Notes: generated by a model from the sequence alone, not told the origin. A DNA stretch of 64,000 nucleotides from Streptomyces albofaciens JCM 4342 (GCF_008634025.1 NZ_PDCM01000001.1:1416001-1480000); one strand, 5' to 3'; shown: positions 52,328 through 61,937, counted from the first letter of the stretch. Numbers and translations: made by a program.

Positions 52328-52918
52328 TCAGGCGTGGGTGTCCGTCTGGACCAGCGGCGGGTGGCCGTTCCAGGTGCAGAAGACCGACGTACGCCCCGTA
52401 CCGCCGGAGAAGTCGACCCGGATCCACTCGTTCTGCTGCCACACCTGCATCTGCCAGCCCGCGTCCGGAGTGGCCGACACCAACTCGGCCGAGCGGGTGC
52501 CCATGTCGAGGACCACCCGGCCGCCCGCGGTGTCGAAGCTCTTGACCGTGCCGCTCGTGGTGGCCGGGGTGTCGCCGCCGGGCGGGTGCGGGCCGCTGCC
52601 CGTACCTTTTCCGCCGCTTCCCGTACCGCTGCCGCCGGACTCCTTGGAGGGGGCGGCCGGCTTTCCGGAGGATCCGGGGCGGGCGGAGGGCGAACCGGAG
52701 GGCTTGGGCCGGTGCGTGGAGGAGGCGCGGGGCGAGATCCCGCCGTCGGTTTCGGGGTGTGCGGACGGCGCGTGGTCGGAGAGCGGGAGCGCGCGCGGCG
52801 GGTCGTACGCCGTACCGGCCAGCACGGTGTGCACGCCGAACCACGACAGTGTGACGGCGGCGCCCGTCGCCATCGTCCAGGCCGCCGTGTGAACCAGTCC
52901 TCTGCGCATCTGGCCCAT
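52328..52918 (-). CDS. Membrane-anchored protein with C-terminal beta domain
   Basis: 196 residues from ATG 52918; no strong ribosome site. An N-terminal membrane segment (AAWTMATGAAVTLSWFGVHTVLA) is followed by a Ser/Pro/Gly linker (about 50-115) and a small beta domain (TVKSFDTAGGRVVLDMGTRSAELVSATPDAGW...). The domain ends in VWQQNEWIRVDFSGGTGRTSVFCTWNGHPP. It is therefore likely to sit outside the membrane. The gene is divergent from the response regulator gene by 190 bases, so it may be a target or signal partner of the two-component system. Confidence 0.7.
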   Translation of the reverse strand: MGQMRRGLVHTAAWTMATGAAVTLSWFGVHTVLAGTAYDPPRALPLSDHAPSAHPETDGGISPRASSTHRPKPSGSPSARPGSSGKPAAPSKESGGSGTGSGGKGTGSGPHPPGGDTPATTSGTVKSFDTAGGRVVLDMGTRSAELVSATPDAGWQMQVWQQNEWIRVDFSGGTGRTSVFCTWNGHPPLVQTDTHA

Positions 52919-53107
52919 ACTGCACCACCGGCCGGGACCCGGCGGAGGGCGAGGGCCCGGTACGAGCGGGACATAGCCGGTGGGGCGGGGACGATCCGGG
53001 ACGGGCCGGGGACAGCGGTCGAGACCGGCCGAAAGAGGGCCGGAGCGGCCGCCTGCCGCGTCAACCTCGCGTAAAGAAAAGCACGCTGATGGCGTACGGT
53101 GCCGCCC

Positions 53108-53800
53108 ATGGCAAGTGTGCTCGTGGTCGAGGACGACCAGTTCGTGCGCTCGGCCCTCATCCGGCACCTGACCGAGGCGTCCCACACGGTACGCAGCGTC
53201 GGTACGGCTCTTGAGGCGCTGCGCGAGGTGGCCCACGTCGGCTTCGACGTCGTCATCCTGGACCTCGGCCTGCCCGACCTGGACGGGGCCGAGGCCCTGA
53301 AGATGCTGCGCGGAATCACCGACGTACCCGTGATCATCGCGACGGCGCGGGACGACGAGGCCGAGATCGTCCGGCTGCTGAACGACGGCGCCGACGACTA
53401 CCTGACCAAGCCGTTCTCGGTGGAACACCTCTCCGCCCGGATGGCCGCCGTGCTGCGCCGCTCCCGGGGCGCCGCCGCGGGCGGCGAACCGCCCTCCCGG
53501 GTGCTCCAGGTGGGCGGCCTCAGCATCGACCCGCTGCGCCGCCAGGCCGAACTCGACGGAGTCGCCCTCGACCTGACGCGCCGCGAGTTCGACCTGCTCG
53601 CCTTCCTCGCGGGCCGCCCGGGCGTCGTCGTACCCCGCCGGGAACTCCTCGCCGAGGTCTGGCAGCAGTCGTACGGCGACGACCAGACCATCGACGTCCA
53701 CCTCTCCTGGCTGCGCCGCAAACTGGGCGAAACGGCCGCGCGGCCCCGGTACCTGCACACCCTGCGCGGAGTCGGCGTGAAGCTGGAGCCCCCGCTGTGA
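53108..53800 (+). CDS. OmpR-family response regulator
   Basis: 230 residues from ATG 53108. The receiver domain has ED at 8-9, phospho-accepting Asp52 (VILDLGLPDLDG), Thr in IIATARDD and Lys in DDYLTKPFS. The DNA-binding domain (about 130-228) has DLTRREFDLLAFLAGRPGVV and IDVHLSWLRRKLGE with RGVGVKL, the winged-helix ending. It lies 94 bases before its sensor kinase. There is no clear ribosome site, so the message may be leaderless. Target genes are not evident; the divergent membrane protein is one candidate. Confidence 0.93.
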   Translation: MASVLVVEDDQFVRSALIRHLTEASHTVRSVGTALEALREVAHVGFDVVILDLGLPDLDGAEALKMLRGITDVPVIIATARDDEAEIVRLLNDGADDYLTKPFSVEHLSARMAAVLRRSRGAAAGGEPPSRVLQVGGLSIDPLRRQAELDGVALDLTRREFDLLAFLAGRPGVVVPRRELLAEVWQQSYGDDQTIDVHLSWLRRKLGETAARPRYLHTLRGVGVKLEPPL

Positions 53801-53894
53801 CGCGCGCCCGGAGCGGGCGCGGCCGGGCGGCGCGCGCGCCGGAGCCACCCGCGCGGAACGGGGGCCGCCCGGCGTACTCGCGGGAGCTCGCACC

Positions 53895-55337
53895 GTGAGA
53901 TGGGCCCTGGTCAAGGTCTGTCTGGCCGTCACTGTGATGGTCGTGGTGGCCTTCGCCGTACCGCTCGGGCTCGTCGTCAAGGAGATGGCCAAGGACCGCG
54001 CGTTCTCCAACGCCGAACGGCAGGCGGCCACCATCGGCCCCGTCCTGGCCATCACCACCGACCACACCCAGCTGGAACGCGCCGTCGCCAGCGCGGAGAG
54101 CGGGTCCGGCGGGTACATCGGCGTGCACGTACCGGCGGCCGAGAAGGGCGGCCGGCCCGCCGAGATCGGCTCCCGGCGGGCCCGGCCCGCGGACGTCGAG
54201 GCCGCCGTCGGCCTCGGCCGCGCCTCCATCGCGCCCGCGCCCGGCGGCTCCGTGCTGCTCCAGCCCACCGCCGTGGCCTCGGGCATCGCGGTGGTCGAGG
54301 TGTATGTGCCGGACGCGGCGCTCACCAACGGCGTCGGCACGTCCTGGGCGCTGCTCGCGGGCGTGGGCCTGGCGCTGATCGTCGGCTCGGTCGCCGTCGC
54401 CGACCGCCTGGGCACCCGTATGGTGCGGCCCGCCGAACGGCTCGCCGGTGCCGCCCACGACCTGGGCAGGGGCAAGCTGGGCGTCCGCGTACGGGAGGAC
54501 GGCCCCAAGGAACTGCGCTCGGCCGCCGCCGCTTTCAACGCGATGGCGGACCAGGTCGTCCAGCTCCTGGCCAACGAACGGGAGCTGGCCGCCGACCTGT
54601 CGCACCGCCTGCGCACCCCGCTGACCGTGCTGCGCCTGAACGCCGCCTCGCTGGGCGAGGGCCCGGCGGCCGAGCAGACCCGGGAGGCGGTCGCCCAGCT
54701 GGAGCGCGAGGTCGACCAGATCATCCGGACCGCGCGCCAGCAGAAGGCGCACGCCCAGCAGGCCGCCGCCGCGGCCGGCTGCGACGCGGCCGAGGTGATC
54801 CGGGAGCGGATGGACTTCTGGTCGGCGCTCGCGGAGGACGAGGGGCGCACGGTGCGCGTCGCGGGCGCGGACCGTCCCGTGCGCGTCCCCGTCGCGCGCC
54901 CCGATCTGGCCGCCGCGCTGGACGCGATGCTCGGCAACGTCTTCCGCCACACCCCCGAGGGCACCGCCTTCGCGGTGGACGTGCACAACGCCGAGGACGC
55001 GGTGATCGTGCTGGTCTCGGACGCCGGCCCGGGCATCGCCGACCCGGACGCGGCCCTGCGGCGCGGGCACGGCGACGGCGGGGACGGTTCCACGGGGCTG
55101 GGCCTGGACATCGTGCGGCGGCTGGCGGAGACGACCGGCGGTGACGTACGCATCGGCCGGTCCGTACTGGGCGGCACGGAGGTACGGGTGTGGCTGGCGC
55201 TGGACGGCGCCCGGAGGGCGCGCGGGGGGCGGCGACGGCACACGGGGCACCGGTTGCGCCGTCGGCTGGGACGGCGCCTGGGCCGCTCGCGGGGACGCCG
55301 GGCGGCGGGACGCGCGGGGAGCCAGGGCGGGGAGTGA
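53895..55337 (+). CDS. Sensor histidine kinase
   Basis: 480 residues from GTG 53895. Two membrane segments (VCLAVTVMVVVAFAVPLGLVV and WALLAGVGLALIVGSVAVAD) enclose an extracytoplasmic sensor domain of about 110 residues, followed by HAMP, the dimerisation helix with DLSHRLRTPL (His237), and the ATPase domain: N-box LGNVFRHTPEG, G1 SDAGPGIADPD, G2 GLGLDIVRRLAE. The last 45 residues are very Arg/Gly-rich (GGRRRHTGHRLRRRLGRR) and not part of the kinase fold. Partner of the response regulator before it. Confidence 0.92.
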   Translation: MRWALVKVCLAVTVMVVVAFAVPLGLVVKEMAKDRAFSNAERQAATIGPVLAITTDHTQLERAVASAESGSGGYIGVHVPAAEKGGRPAEIGSRRARPADVEAAVGLGRASIAPAPGGSVLLQPTAVASGIAVVEVYVPDAALTNGVGTSWALLAGVGLALIVGSVAVADRLGTRMVRPAERLAGAAHDLGRGKLGVRVREDGPKELRSAAAAFNAMADQVVQLLANERELAADLSHRLRTPLTVLRLNAASLGEGPAAEQTREAVAQLEREVDQIIRTARQQKAHAQQAAAAAGCDAAEVIRERMDFWSALAEDEGRTVRVAGADRPVRVPVARPDLAAALDAMLGNVFRHTPEGTAFAVDVHNAEDAVIVLVSDAGPGIADPDAALRRGHGDGGDGSTGLGLDIVRRLAETTGGDVRIGRSVLGGTEVRVWLALDGARRARGGRRRHTGHRLRRRLGRRLGRSRGRRAAGRAGSQGGE

Positions 55338-55618
55338 GACGGGAGCGAGTCGGGGAGCGCGTGCGGGGAGTGAGAGGGGAGCGCGGCGAGAAGCAGGACG
55401 GCGAGCGGGGCGGGGAGCGAGGTGCCGGAACCGGGCTGTTGGGCGACCGATCGGCTTTCGCGCTTAACCGCTCCCTTTCGGTCCCTTAAGAGCGCCATAA
55501 GGCTTCCATCTGCCGCACTGTAACCGGCATTTGTCCGTTTCCTGATCGCTAGCGTGCGGGACGCACCACAGCACCACCGCACCTCCGTCCCCCCCCATGA
55601 CGAACAGGCAGGCACGAC

Positions 55619-56665
55619 ATGAGTTCCTCGGCACACCGCCGTCGCAAGAGCCGCAAGGCCAAGCTGATCGGTACGGTCGCGGCGGCCGCGCTGGCGGCGG
55701 GCGGCGGTTTCGCGGTCGCCGGTTCGGCGCTGGCCACCAAGGCCCCGGCGGCCGGCGCCGCGGCCAAGGCGGGCGCCGCCTTCTCGCCGTACATCGACAC
55801 GTCCCTGTATCCCCCGTACGGCATGGCCGACACCGCGAAGAAGACCGGTGTGAAGACCTTCACCCTGGCCTTCGTCACGTCCGGCGGCGGCTGCACCCCG
55901 AAGTGGGGCGGCTCGGGCGGACTGGGCGACGACGCGGTGGCCAAGCAGATCCCCGCGCTGCGCAAGGCCGGCGGCGACGTGCGGGTCTCCTTCGGCGGCG
56001 CCAACGGCTCCGAGCTGGGCCTGGCCTGCAAGTCGGTGAACGAGCTGGCCGCCGCGTACGGCAAGGTCATCGACCGGTTCGCGCTGAAGAAGGTCGACTT
56101 CGACATCGAGGGCGGCGCGCTGCCGGACGCAGCCGCCAACACCCGCCGGGCGCAGGCCATCGCGCAGCTCCAGAAGAAGCACCCGGGCCTGGACGTCTCC
56201 TTCACGCTGCCGGTCATGCCCGAGGGCCTCACCCGGGACGGCGTGAACCTGGTGGCCGATGCCAGGAAGCACGGCGTGAAGATCTCCGCCGTCAACATCA
56301 TGGCGATGGACTACGGCGCCTCGTACGACGGTGACATGGGCAAGTACGCCATCCAGGCGGCCACCGCCACCCAGGGGCAGCTCAAGAAGACGCTCGGCCT
56401 CGGTGACGCGGCCGCCTGGAAGGCCGTCGCCGTGACCCCGATGATCGGCGTCAACGACGTGCAGAAGGAAATCTTCAAGGTCGAGGACGCCAGGGAACTG
56501 GTCGCGTTCGCGCAGTCCAAGCACCTCGCCTGGCTGTCGATGTGGTCCTCGACGCGGGACAAGGCGTGCCCGGGCGGCCCGCAGAACTCCGCCCAGCCGA
56601 CGTGCAGCTCCATCGCGCAGAGCCCGCTCGACTTCACCAAGGCGTTCGGCGCGTACCAGGGCTGA
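55619..56665 (+). CDS. Secreted GH18 chitinase, catalytic domain only
   Basis: 348 residues from ATG 55619. A long basic signal peptide (KLIGTVAAAALAAGGGFAVAGSALA) is followed by a GH18 barrel: SPYIDTSLYPPYGMADTAKKTG, VRVSFGGANGSE, catalytic VDFDIEGG (general acid Glu after DxD), SFTLPVMPEGL and NIMAMDYGASYDG. This is the single-domain bacterial type related to chitinase D-like and ChiC-like proteins; no carbohydrate-binding module. Unlike the LPMO genes, no dre-type site is seen in the 280 bases before it. A strong terminator follows. Confidence 0.92.
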   Translation: MSSSAHRRRKSRKAKLIGTVAAAALAAGGGFAVAGSALATKAPAAGAAAKAGAAFSPYIDTSLYPPYGMADTAKKTGVKTFTLAFVTSGGGCTPKWGGSGGLGDDAVAKQIPALRKAGGDVRVSFGGANGSELGLACKSVNELAAAYGKVIDRFALKKVDFDIEGGALPDAAANTRRAQAIAQLQKKHPGLDVSFTLPVMPEGLTRDGVNLVADARKHGVKISAVNIMAMDYGASYDGDMGKYAIQAATATQGQLKKTLGLGDAAAWKAVAVTPMIGVNDVQKEIFKVEDARELVAFAQSKHLAWLSMWSSTRDKACPGGPQNSAQPTCSSIAQSPLDFTKAFGAYQG

Positions 56666-56690
56666 CCGGCACCAACCGAGCCACCCCCCG

Positions 56691-56730
56691 GGCGGGACAC
56701 AGCGGCCACCCCCCACCGCTGTGTCCCGCC
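56691..56730 (+). terminator. Terminator of the chitinase gene
   Basis: GGCGGGACACAGCGG (56691-56705) pairs perfectly with 56716-56730; the loop is ten bases. It begins 25 bases after the stop. Confidence 0.88.
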
Positions 56731-56734
56731 GTAC

Positions 56735-56812
56735 TCATGGAGCGGCTGGTTTCGTCGCTGTCATGGAGGGGACGGTTTCGCCACTCTCATGGACCGGACG
56801 GTTCGCGTGCTT
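56735..56812. repeat. Three tandem 26-base repeats between chitinase and bglC
   Basis: Three consecutive 26-base units begin TCATGGAGCGGCTGGTTTCG, TCATGGAGGGGACGGTTTCG and TCATGGACCGGACGGTTCGC. They start right behind the chitinase terminator and end at the bglC stop codon. Their function is unknown. Confidence 0.85.
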
Positions 56813-58266
56813 CACGGAGCGGCCACCTCGGGGCTCAAGGCGGGCAGTTCGTTGGTGCGCGCGACGTTCGCGTACCAGTGGCCGCTGGCCTTGGGCGTAC
56901 GGGCCTGGGTCGTGAAGTCCACGTACACCGCGCCGAAGCGCTTGCCGTACCCGTACGCCCATTCGAAGTTGTCCATCAGCGACCACAGGAAGTAGCCCCG
57001 CAGGTCGGCGCCGTCGGTCAGGGCGCGGTGCGCGGCGGCGAGGTGGGCGTGCAGGTAGGCGATGCGCTCCGGGTCGTGCACCGCGCCCTCGGCGTCCGGC
57101 CGGTCCTCGTACGCCGCGCCGTTCTCGGTGATGTACAGGGGCAGGCCGGGGGCCTCCCGGCGCATCCGCATGAGCAGGTCGTACAGGCCGGTCGGATCGA
57201 CGGACCAGCCCATCGCCGTCCGGTCGCCGGGCGGCTGGTGGAAGGCCACCCGCTCGGCGCCCGGCCAGGGCGGACGGGCGCCCGCGCCGTGGCCGTCGTG
57301 CCGCGGCGGCGGGGCGTTGTCAGTGCCGGCTGATACCACTGTGGGTGTGTAGTAGTTGATGCCCAGCGCGTCGAGGGGGTGCTTGATGACGGTGAGGTCA
57401 CCATCGCGGACGAAGCTCCAGTCGGTGAGGTGCGCGGTGTCCGCGAGGAGATCGGCGGGGTACGCGCCGCGCAGCAGGGGCCCGGTGAAGATACGCGTCG
57501 CCAGGGCGTCGATCCGCCGCTGGGCGTCCAGGTCCTCGGGCGTACGGGAACGGGCCCGCACGGCCGCCGGGTTGAGGCTGATCATGACCTGGCCGCGGGC
57601 GGGCAGCGCGGCGCGCAGCGCCTGGGCGGCGAGACCGTGCGCGAGGTTCAGGTGGTGTGCGGCGCGCAGCGCGGCCACCGGGTCGCTGCGGCCGGGCGCG
57701 TGCACCCCTGATCCGTAGCCGAGGAACGCGCTGCACCACGGCTCGTTGAGGGTGGTCCACCACTCGACGCGGTCGCCGAGCGCCTCCGCCACGATCGCCG
57801 CGTAGTCGGCGAAGCGCTGTGCGGTGTCCCGGTGCGGCCAGCCGCCTCCCGAGGCGGAGCCGCCGTGGATGTCGGCCTCCAGTTCCTGCGGCAGGTCCCA
57901 GTGGTAGAGCGTGAGCACCGGCCGGATGCCGTGGGCGAGCAGGTCGTCGACGAGCCGGCGGTAGAAGTCGAGCCCGCGCTGCACGGCGGGCCCGCGGCCG
58001 GTCGGCTGCACCCGCGACCACGAGACGGAGAAGCGGTAGGCGCCGAGACCCAGGGCGGCCATCAGCTCCACGTCCTCGTGGCGCCGGTGGAAGTGGTCGA
58101 CGGCGACATCACCGGTGTCGCCGCCGGCGACCTTGCCGGGGGTGTGGCTGAAGGTGTCCCAGATCGACGGGGTGCGGCCGCCCTCCCGGGCGGCGCCCTC
58201 GACCTGGTAGGCGGAGGTGGCCGCGCCCCAGAGGAAGCCGGGCGGAAAACGAAGGGGGCTGGACAT
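56812..58266 (-). CDS. bglC: GH1 beta-glucosidase (BglC)
   Basis: 484 residues from ATG 58266 with GGGAG upstream. The GH1 signature is complete: [18 protein letters not shown] at the start, acid/base Glu in [14 protein letters not shown], nucleophile Glu in [13 protein letters not shown], and [15 protein letters not shown] at the end. No signal peptide, so it acts in the cytoplasm and splits imported cellobiose and cello-oligosaccharides to glucose. It is the last gene after cebEFG, as in other Streptomyces. The 238 bases in front of it, to the cebG stop, are rich in CGTACGG words and have no CebR box. Confidence 0.93.
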   Translation of the reverse strand: MSSPLRFPPGFLWGAATSAYQVEGAAREGGRTPSIWDTFSHTPGKVAGGDTGDVAVDHFHRRHEDVELMAALGLGAYRFSVSWSRVQPTGRGPAVQRGLDFYRRLVDDLLAHGIRPVLTLYHWDLPQELEADIHGGSASGGGWPHRDTAQRFADYAAIVAEALGDRVEWWTTLNEPWCSAFLGYGSGVHAPGRSDPVAALRAAHHLNLAHGLAAQALRAALPARGQVMISLNPAAVRARSRTPEDLDAQRRIDALATRIFTGPLLRGAYPADLLADTAHLTDWSFVRDGDLTVIKHPLDALGINYYTPTVVSAGTDNAPPPRHDGHGAGARPPWPGAERVAFHQPPGDRTAMGWSVDPTGLYDLLMRMRREAPGLPLYITENGAAYEDRPDAEGAVHDPERIAYLHAHLAAAHRALTDGADLRGYFLWSLMDNFEWAYGYGKRFGAVYVDFTTQARTPKASGHWYANVARTNELPALSPEVAAP

Positions 58267-58504
58267 GGCGGTACTCCCGTTCACGAGGGCGCGGCGCACG
58301 GCACGGGCCGTACGGAGCGCGTGGCGCGAGTGGTGCGTGCGGTGCGTGCGGTGCGAGCTGTTCTCGGGGGCGGCCGGGACCGTACGGCGATGCGTACGGG
58401 TCGCCGTACGGACTTCCGTACGGCGATGCGTACGGCGTCCCGTGCCGCGGTGCGTACGGCGGCCCGTACAGGCCACGGGGCGCGCGGCGAGGGCGGTTCA
58501 CCCA

Positions 58505-59347
58505 TCAGCCTTTGACCGCTCCCTGCATGATCCCCCCGACGATCTGCTTGCCGAACAGGACGAACGCGACGAGCAGCGGCAGCGTGCCGAGCAGCGCGCC
58601 CGCCATGATCACGGACTGGTCGGGGATGAAGCCGCGGCCCAGGCCGGTGAGCGCGACCTGCACGGTCGGGCTGCCGTTCTGGGTGAGCGCGATGATCGGC
58701 CAGAAGAAGTCGTTCCACGCCTGGACGAAGGTGAGCAGCCCCAGGACGGCCATCGCCGGCCGGGCGGCCGGGAAGACGATGTGCCACACGACGCGCCAGC
58801 TGTTCGCGCCGTCCGTGCGCGCCGCCTCGATCAGCTCGGTGGGCAGCGCCTGGAGCAGGTACTGCCGCATGAAGAAGACACCGAAGGCGCTGACGAGCGT
58901 GGGCAGGATGACGGCCTGGAGATGGTCGGTCCACTCCAGCTCGGCGATGGTCATGAACAGCGGCACGACCCCGAGCTGCGGCGGCACCATCATCGTCCCG
59001 ATCACGAGCAACAGCAGCAGCCGCTTCGCCCGGAAGCGCAGCTTGGCGAACGCGAACCCGGCCACGGTCGAGAAGATCACCGTGCCCGCCGCGACCGTCG
59101 TCGCGACCACCGTGGTGTTCAGCAGCGCGGTGCCCATGTTGGCGTCGGTCCATGCCGTACCCAGGTTCTTCAGCAGGTTCCCGCCGAACCAGAACGGCGG
59201 CGGCGTCTGGGCGAGCCGGGTGTTGTTGCGGGAGGCGGCGACGGCGGTCCACAGCAGCGGGAAGAGCGAGCCCGCGGTGAAAAGGATCAGCACCGCGTAG
59301 GTCACCTTGCCGCCGTGCAGCTGCCGGCCGGCGCGTCGGGCTGTCAT
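58505..59347 (-). CDS. cebG: Cellobiose/cellotriose ABC transporter permease CebG
   Basis: 280 residues. Six membrane segments of the MalG type and the EAA loop LIEAARTDGANSWRVVWHIV. SRNNTRLAQTPPPFWFGGN is the usual segment after the first helix. It forms the second channel subunit of the CebEFG importer, which uses the shared ATPase MsiK encoded elsewhere. The start lies ten bases behind the cebF stop. Confidence 0.93.
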   Translation of the reverse strand: MTARRAGRQLHGGKVTYAVLILFTAGSLFPLLWTAVAASRNNTRLAQTPPPFWFGGNLLKNLGTAWTDANMGTALLNTTVVATTVAAGTVIFSTVAGFAFAKLRFRAKRLLLLLVIGTMMVPPQLGVVPLFMTIAELEWTDHLQAVILPTLVSAFGVFFMRQYLLQALPTELIEAARTDGANSWRVVWHIVFPAARPAMAVLGLLTFVQAWNDFFWPIIALTQNGSPTVQVALTGLGRGFIPDQSVIMAGALLGTLPLLVAFVLFGKQIVGGIMQGAVKG

Positions 59348-59356
59348 GGCTCCTCC

Positions 59357-60412
59357 TCAGTCGTCCGACCGCAGCCGGCGGGCGATCAGCGCGTTGACCG
59401 CGGCGATGACCAGCAGGATCAGGAACATCGTCCAGGCGATGGCCGAGGCCCGGCCGAGATGGAGGTTCACCCACCCCTGCTCGTACAGATACAGCCCCAG
59501 CGTCTGGTACTGGTGGTCCGCGCCGCCGGTGGCCCCGGCGCTGCCGCTGAACAGCAGCGGCTCGCCGAAGAGTTGCATGGCCCCGATCGTCGAGACGACG
59601 CAGGTGAACAGGATCGTCGGCCGCAGCGACGGTACGGTGACGTACCGGAACTGCTGCCACCGCGAGGCCCCGTCGAGCGCCGCGGACTCGTACAGATCGT
59701 GCGGGATGGCCTGCATGGCGGCGAGGTAGATCAGCGCGTTGTAGCCCGTCCACCGCCAGATGACGATGGTGGAGACCGCCAGCTTGGCGCTCCAGGAGCC
59801 GTTCTCCCAGTCCGGGCCGTCGATGCCGACCGTGCTCAGCAGCCAGTTGACCAGCCCGTAGTCGCGCCCGAAGAGCAGCACGAACACGAGCGTCGCGGCG
59901 GCCACCGAGGTCGCGTAGGGGGTGAGCAGCGCGACGCGGAAGAACGTGGAGCCGCGCAGCCGGTAGTTGAGCAGGTGCGCGATGCCCAGCGCCATCAGCA
60001 GCTGCGGGACGGTGGAGATCACCCCGATGACGAAGGTGTTGCCCAGCGCGTTCCAGAAGAAGTCGTCGCCGAGCAGCCGGGTGAAGTTGCGCAGCCCGGC
60101 CCACTCCATGTCGGTGGGCGCGGTCAGCTCCACGCGGTGCAGCGCGGCCCACCCCGTATAGAGCAGGGGGAAGAGCCCGAAGGCGGCGAAGAAGAGGAAG
60201 AAGGGGGCGATGAAGGCGTACGGGCTCCAGCGCAGGTCCCGGCGGTAACGGCGGCTGCGCCGCTCCCGGGCGCGGTCGGCGGCGGTCCTGCCGGTGCCGC
60301 CCGCGGGCCCGGGGCCGGGGTCGGCACCGGCCCGGCCGGACGAGCCGGTGGCCGCCGGGTCCGGGGCCGGTGTCGCGGCCGAGGGCGCGGAGCGTGGGGT
60401 GCGGCCGGCCAC
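59357..60412 (-). CDS. cebF: Cellobiose/cellotriose ABC transporter permease CebF
   Basis: 351 residues. A basic, Ala/Pro/Gly-rich leader of about 55 residues precedes the MalF-like core (YAFIAPFFLFFAAFGLFPLLY, NTFVIGVISTVPQLLMALG) with EAA-type loop YESAALDGASRWQQF. The gene starts three bases after the cebE stop, so the three genes form one unit. Confidence 0.93.
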   Translation of the reverse strand: MAGRTPRSAPSAATPAPDPAATGSSGRAGADPGPGPAGGTGRTAADRARERRSRRYRRDLRWSPYAFIAPFFLFFAAFGLFPLLYTGWAALHRVELTAPTDMEWAGLRNFTRLLGDDFFWNALGNTFVIGVISTVPQLLMALGIAHLLNYRLRGSTFFRVALLTPYATSVAAATLVFVLLFGRDYGLVNWLLSTVGIDGPDWENGSWSAKLAVSTIVIWRWTGYNALIYLAAMQAIPHDLYESAALDGASRWQQFRYVTVPSLRPTILFTCVVSTIGAMQLFGEPLLFSGSAGATGGADHQYQTLGLYLYEQGWVNLHLGRASAIAWTMFLILLVIAAVNALIARRLRSDD

Positions 60413-60415
60413 GGC

Positions 60416-61747
60416 TCACTGGTCCAGCGCGTTGTCGATCGACTCGACCGCGGCCCGCCAGCCCTGCTCGGGCGTCTTGCCCTGCTGGTCGACCTGGAGC
60501 ACCCCGACGTCGGTGATGTTCTGGTTGACGGTGAGGTCCTTCGGGCCGAGCACCTGGTTCGGGATGCCCTCGGCCGCCGCGGCGAAGATCTTGCCGATCG
60601 GCGCGTCACCGAAGTACGGGTGTTTCGCGCCCGCCACCGCCGGCAGGCCGTACGCCGCCCGCGCGCTCGGGAAGCTGGCCTGCTTCGTGAAGAGCTTCGC
60701 CTGCTGTTCGGGCGCGGTCAGCCAGGCCGCCAGCTTGGCCGCCTCGCTCTTGTGCCGCCCCGCTTCCGGCACGGCCAGGAAGGAGCCGCCCCAGTTGCCC
60801 GGCTTCGGCGCGGCGGCCACGTCCCAGACATCGCGGCCCTGGTCCCCGGACTTCTCCTTGATGTAGCCGAGCATCCACGGCGGACAGGACACGGTCGCGA
60901 AGCGGCCGTTGGCGAACGCCTGGTCCCAGGACTTCTGGAACTGCTGGAGCCGGGCGGTCAGCTTGCCCGTCGCCGCCCGCATCGCCGCGTCCCACGCCTG
61001 CCGTACCGACGGGCTGTCCTTGTAGACCAGCTTGCCGCCGCGGTCGTAGTAGCGCTCGGCGCTGCTGGAGATCACCGCGTTGTAGACGCCGGAGGCGGAG
61101 TCCACGAAGGCCGTGCCCGCCGGGGCCTTGGCCCGGTAATGCTCGCCCACGTCGAGGTACTTGCCCCAGTCACCCGCCCAGAGCGCGGCCACCGCGTCGC
61201 GGTCGGTGGGGAGCCCGGCCTTGGCGAAGAGGTCCTTGCGGTAGCAGACGGCCATCGGCCCGATATCCGTCCCCAGGCCCACGGTCTTGCCGTTCTTGTC
61301 CGTGGCCTGCGCCCACTTCCAAGGAATGAAGTCGTCCTTCCGTACACCCGGCGCCTTCGAGAGATCGACGAGCTTGCCCGCCTGTGTCGCGGTGACCTCG
61401 GCGATGTTGTTGACCTCGACCGCCTGGATGTCGGCGAGCCCGCTGCCGGTGCTCAGGTGGGTGAGCAGCTGCGGGTAGTAGTTCTCGTTCCGCTCGATCG
61501 AGGTCTCTTTGATCCGGATGTCCGGGTGCAGCTTCATGTACGCGTCGTAGAGTCCGGCCTGCTTGTATCCGAAGACGCCGAAGACACCGACCGTCAGGGT
61601 GGTCTTCCCGGCGTCCGCGCCCGGCGACCCGGCCGCGCCGGGGTGCTCGCTGTCCTCGGCACAGCCGCCGAGCAGTACGGCTCCGAGTGCGGCGGCGGCC
61701 AGCAGGGCCACCGCTCGGTGCCGGGTGCCGCGAATCGTCGTGCGCAT
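60416..61747 (-). CDS. cebE: Cello-oligosaccharide binding lipoprotein CebE
   Basis: 443 residues. The signal peptide ends with lipobox LLGGC (Cys29). The body is a family 1 sugar-binding protein (TLTVGVFGVFGYKQAGLYDAY, LADIQAVEVNNIAEVTATQAG, DIGPMAVCYRKDLFAKAG) like CebE of other Streptomyces, which captures cellobiose and cellotriose. It is the first gene of the operon; the CebR box lies 60 bases before its start. Confidence 0.93.
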   Translation of the reverse strand: MRTTIRGTRHRAVALLAAAALGAVLLGGCAEDSEHPGAAGSPGADAGKTTLTVGVFGVFGYKQAGLYDAYMKLHPDIRIKETSIERNENYYPQLLTHLSTGSGLADIQAVEVNNIAEVTATQAGKLVDLSKAPGVRKDDFIPWKWAQATDKNGKTVGLGTDIGPMAVCYRKDLFAKAGLPTDRDAVAALWAGDWGKYLDVGEHYRAKAPAGTAFVDSASGVYNAVISSSAERYYDRGGKLVYKDSPSVRQAWDAAMRAATGKLTARLQQFQKSWDQAFANGRFATVSCPPWMLGYIKEKSGDQGRDVWDVAAAPKPGNWGGSFLAVPEAGRHKSEAAKLAAWLTAPEQQAKLFTKQASFPSARAAYGLPAVAGAKHPYFGDAPIGKIFAAAAEGIPNQVLGPKDLTVNQNITDVGVLQVDQQGKTPEQGWRAAVESIDNALDQ

Positions 61748-61806
61748 GGCGTCTCCTCCTGGTGCCCTGCCGACCGTGCGTGCGGGATGTGGCGTGTCCA
61801 GTACTG

Positions 61807-61820
61807 TGGGAGCGCTCCCA
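61807..61820. promoter_or_regulatory. CebR box between cebE and cebR
   Basis: TGGGAGCGCTCCCA is a perfect 14-base palindrome and identical to the published CebR operator. It lies 60 bases upstream of cebE and 117 bases upstream of cebR; CebR leaves it when cellobiose or cellotriose is present. It is the only exact copy I see in the window. Confidence 0.95.
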
Positions 61821-61937
61821 GACGTGATGAGGTGAAGGGTCGCCGTTCCACGGCGGGCGTGTCAAGGCATAGCGCATCAACACCGGTGGCCCGCCTCGTT
61901 GTTGAATGTACGGCCAGGGCGGCAGGGGGAGGCGGTC

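Noticed and set aside
55338..55618. DasR site in front of the GH18 chitinase
   Set aside because: No GGTCTAGACC-like core was found. Only an imperfect GCGCTTAA...TTAAGAGCGC inverted repeat (55460-55494) is present, which does not resemble dre.
52328..56716. 1462-residue minus-strand ORF over the two-component and chitinase genes
   Set aside because: Only its last 196 residues are a plausible protein (52328-52918). The rest is antisense to recognised genes.
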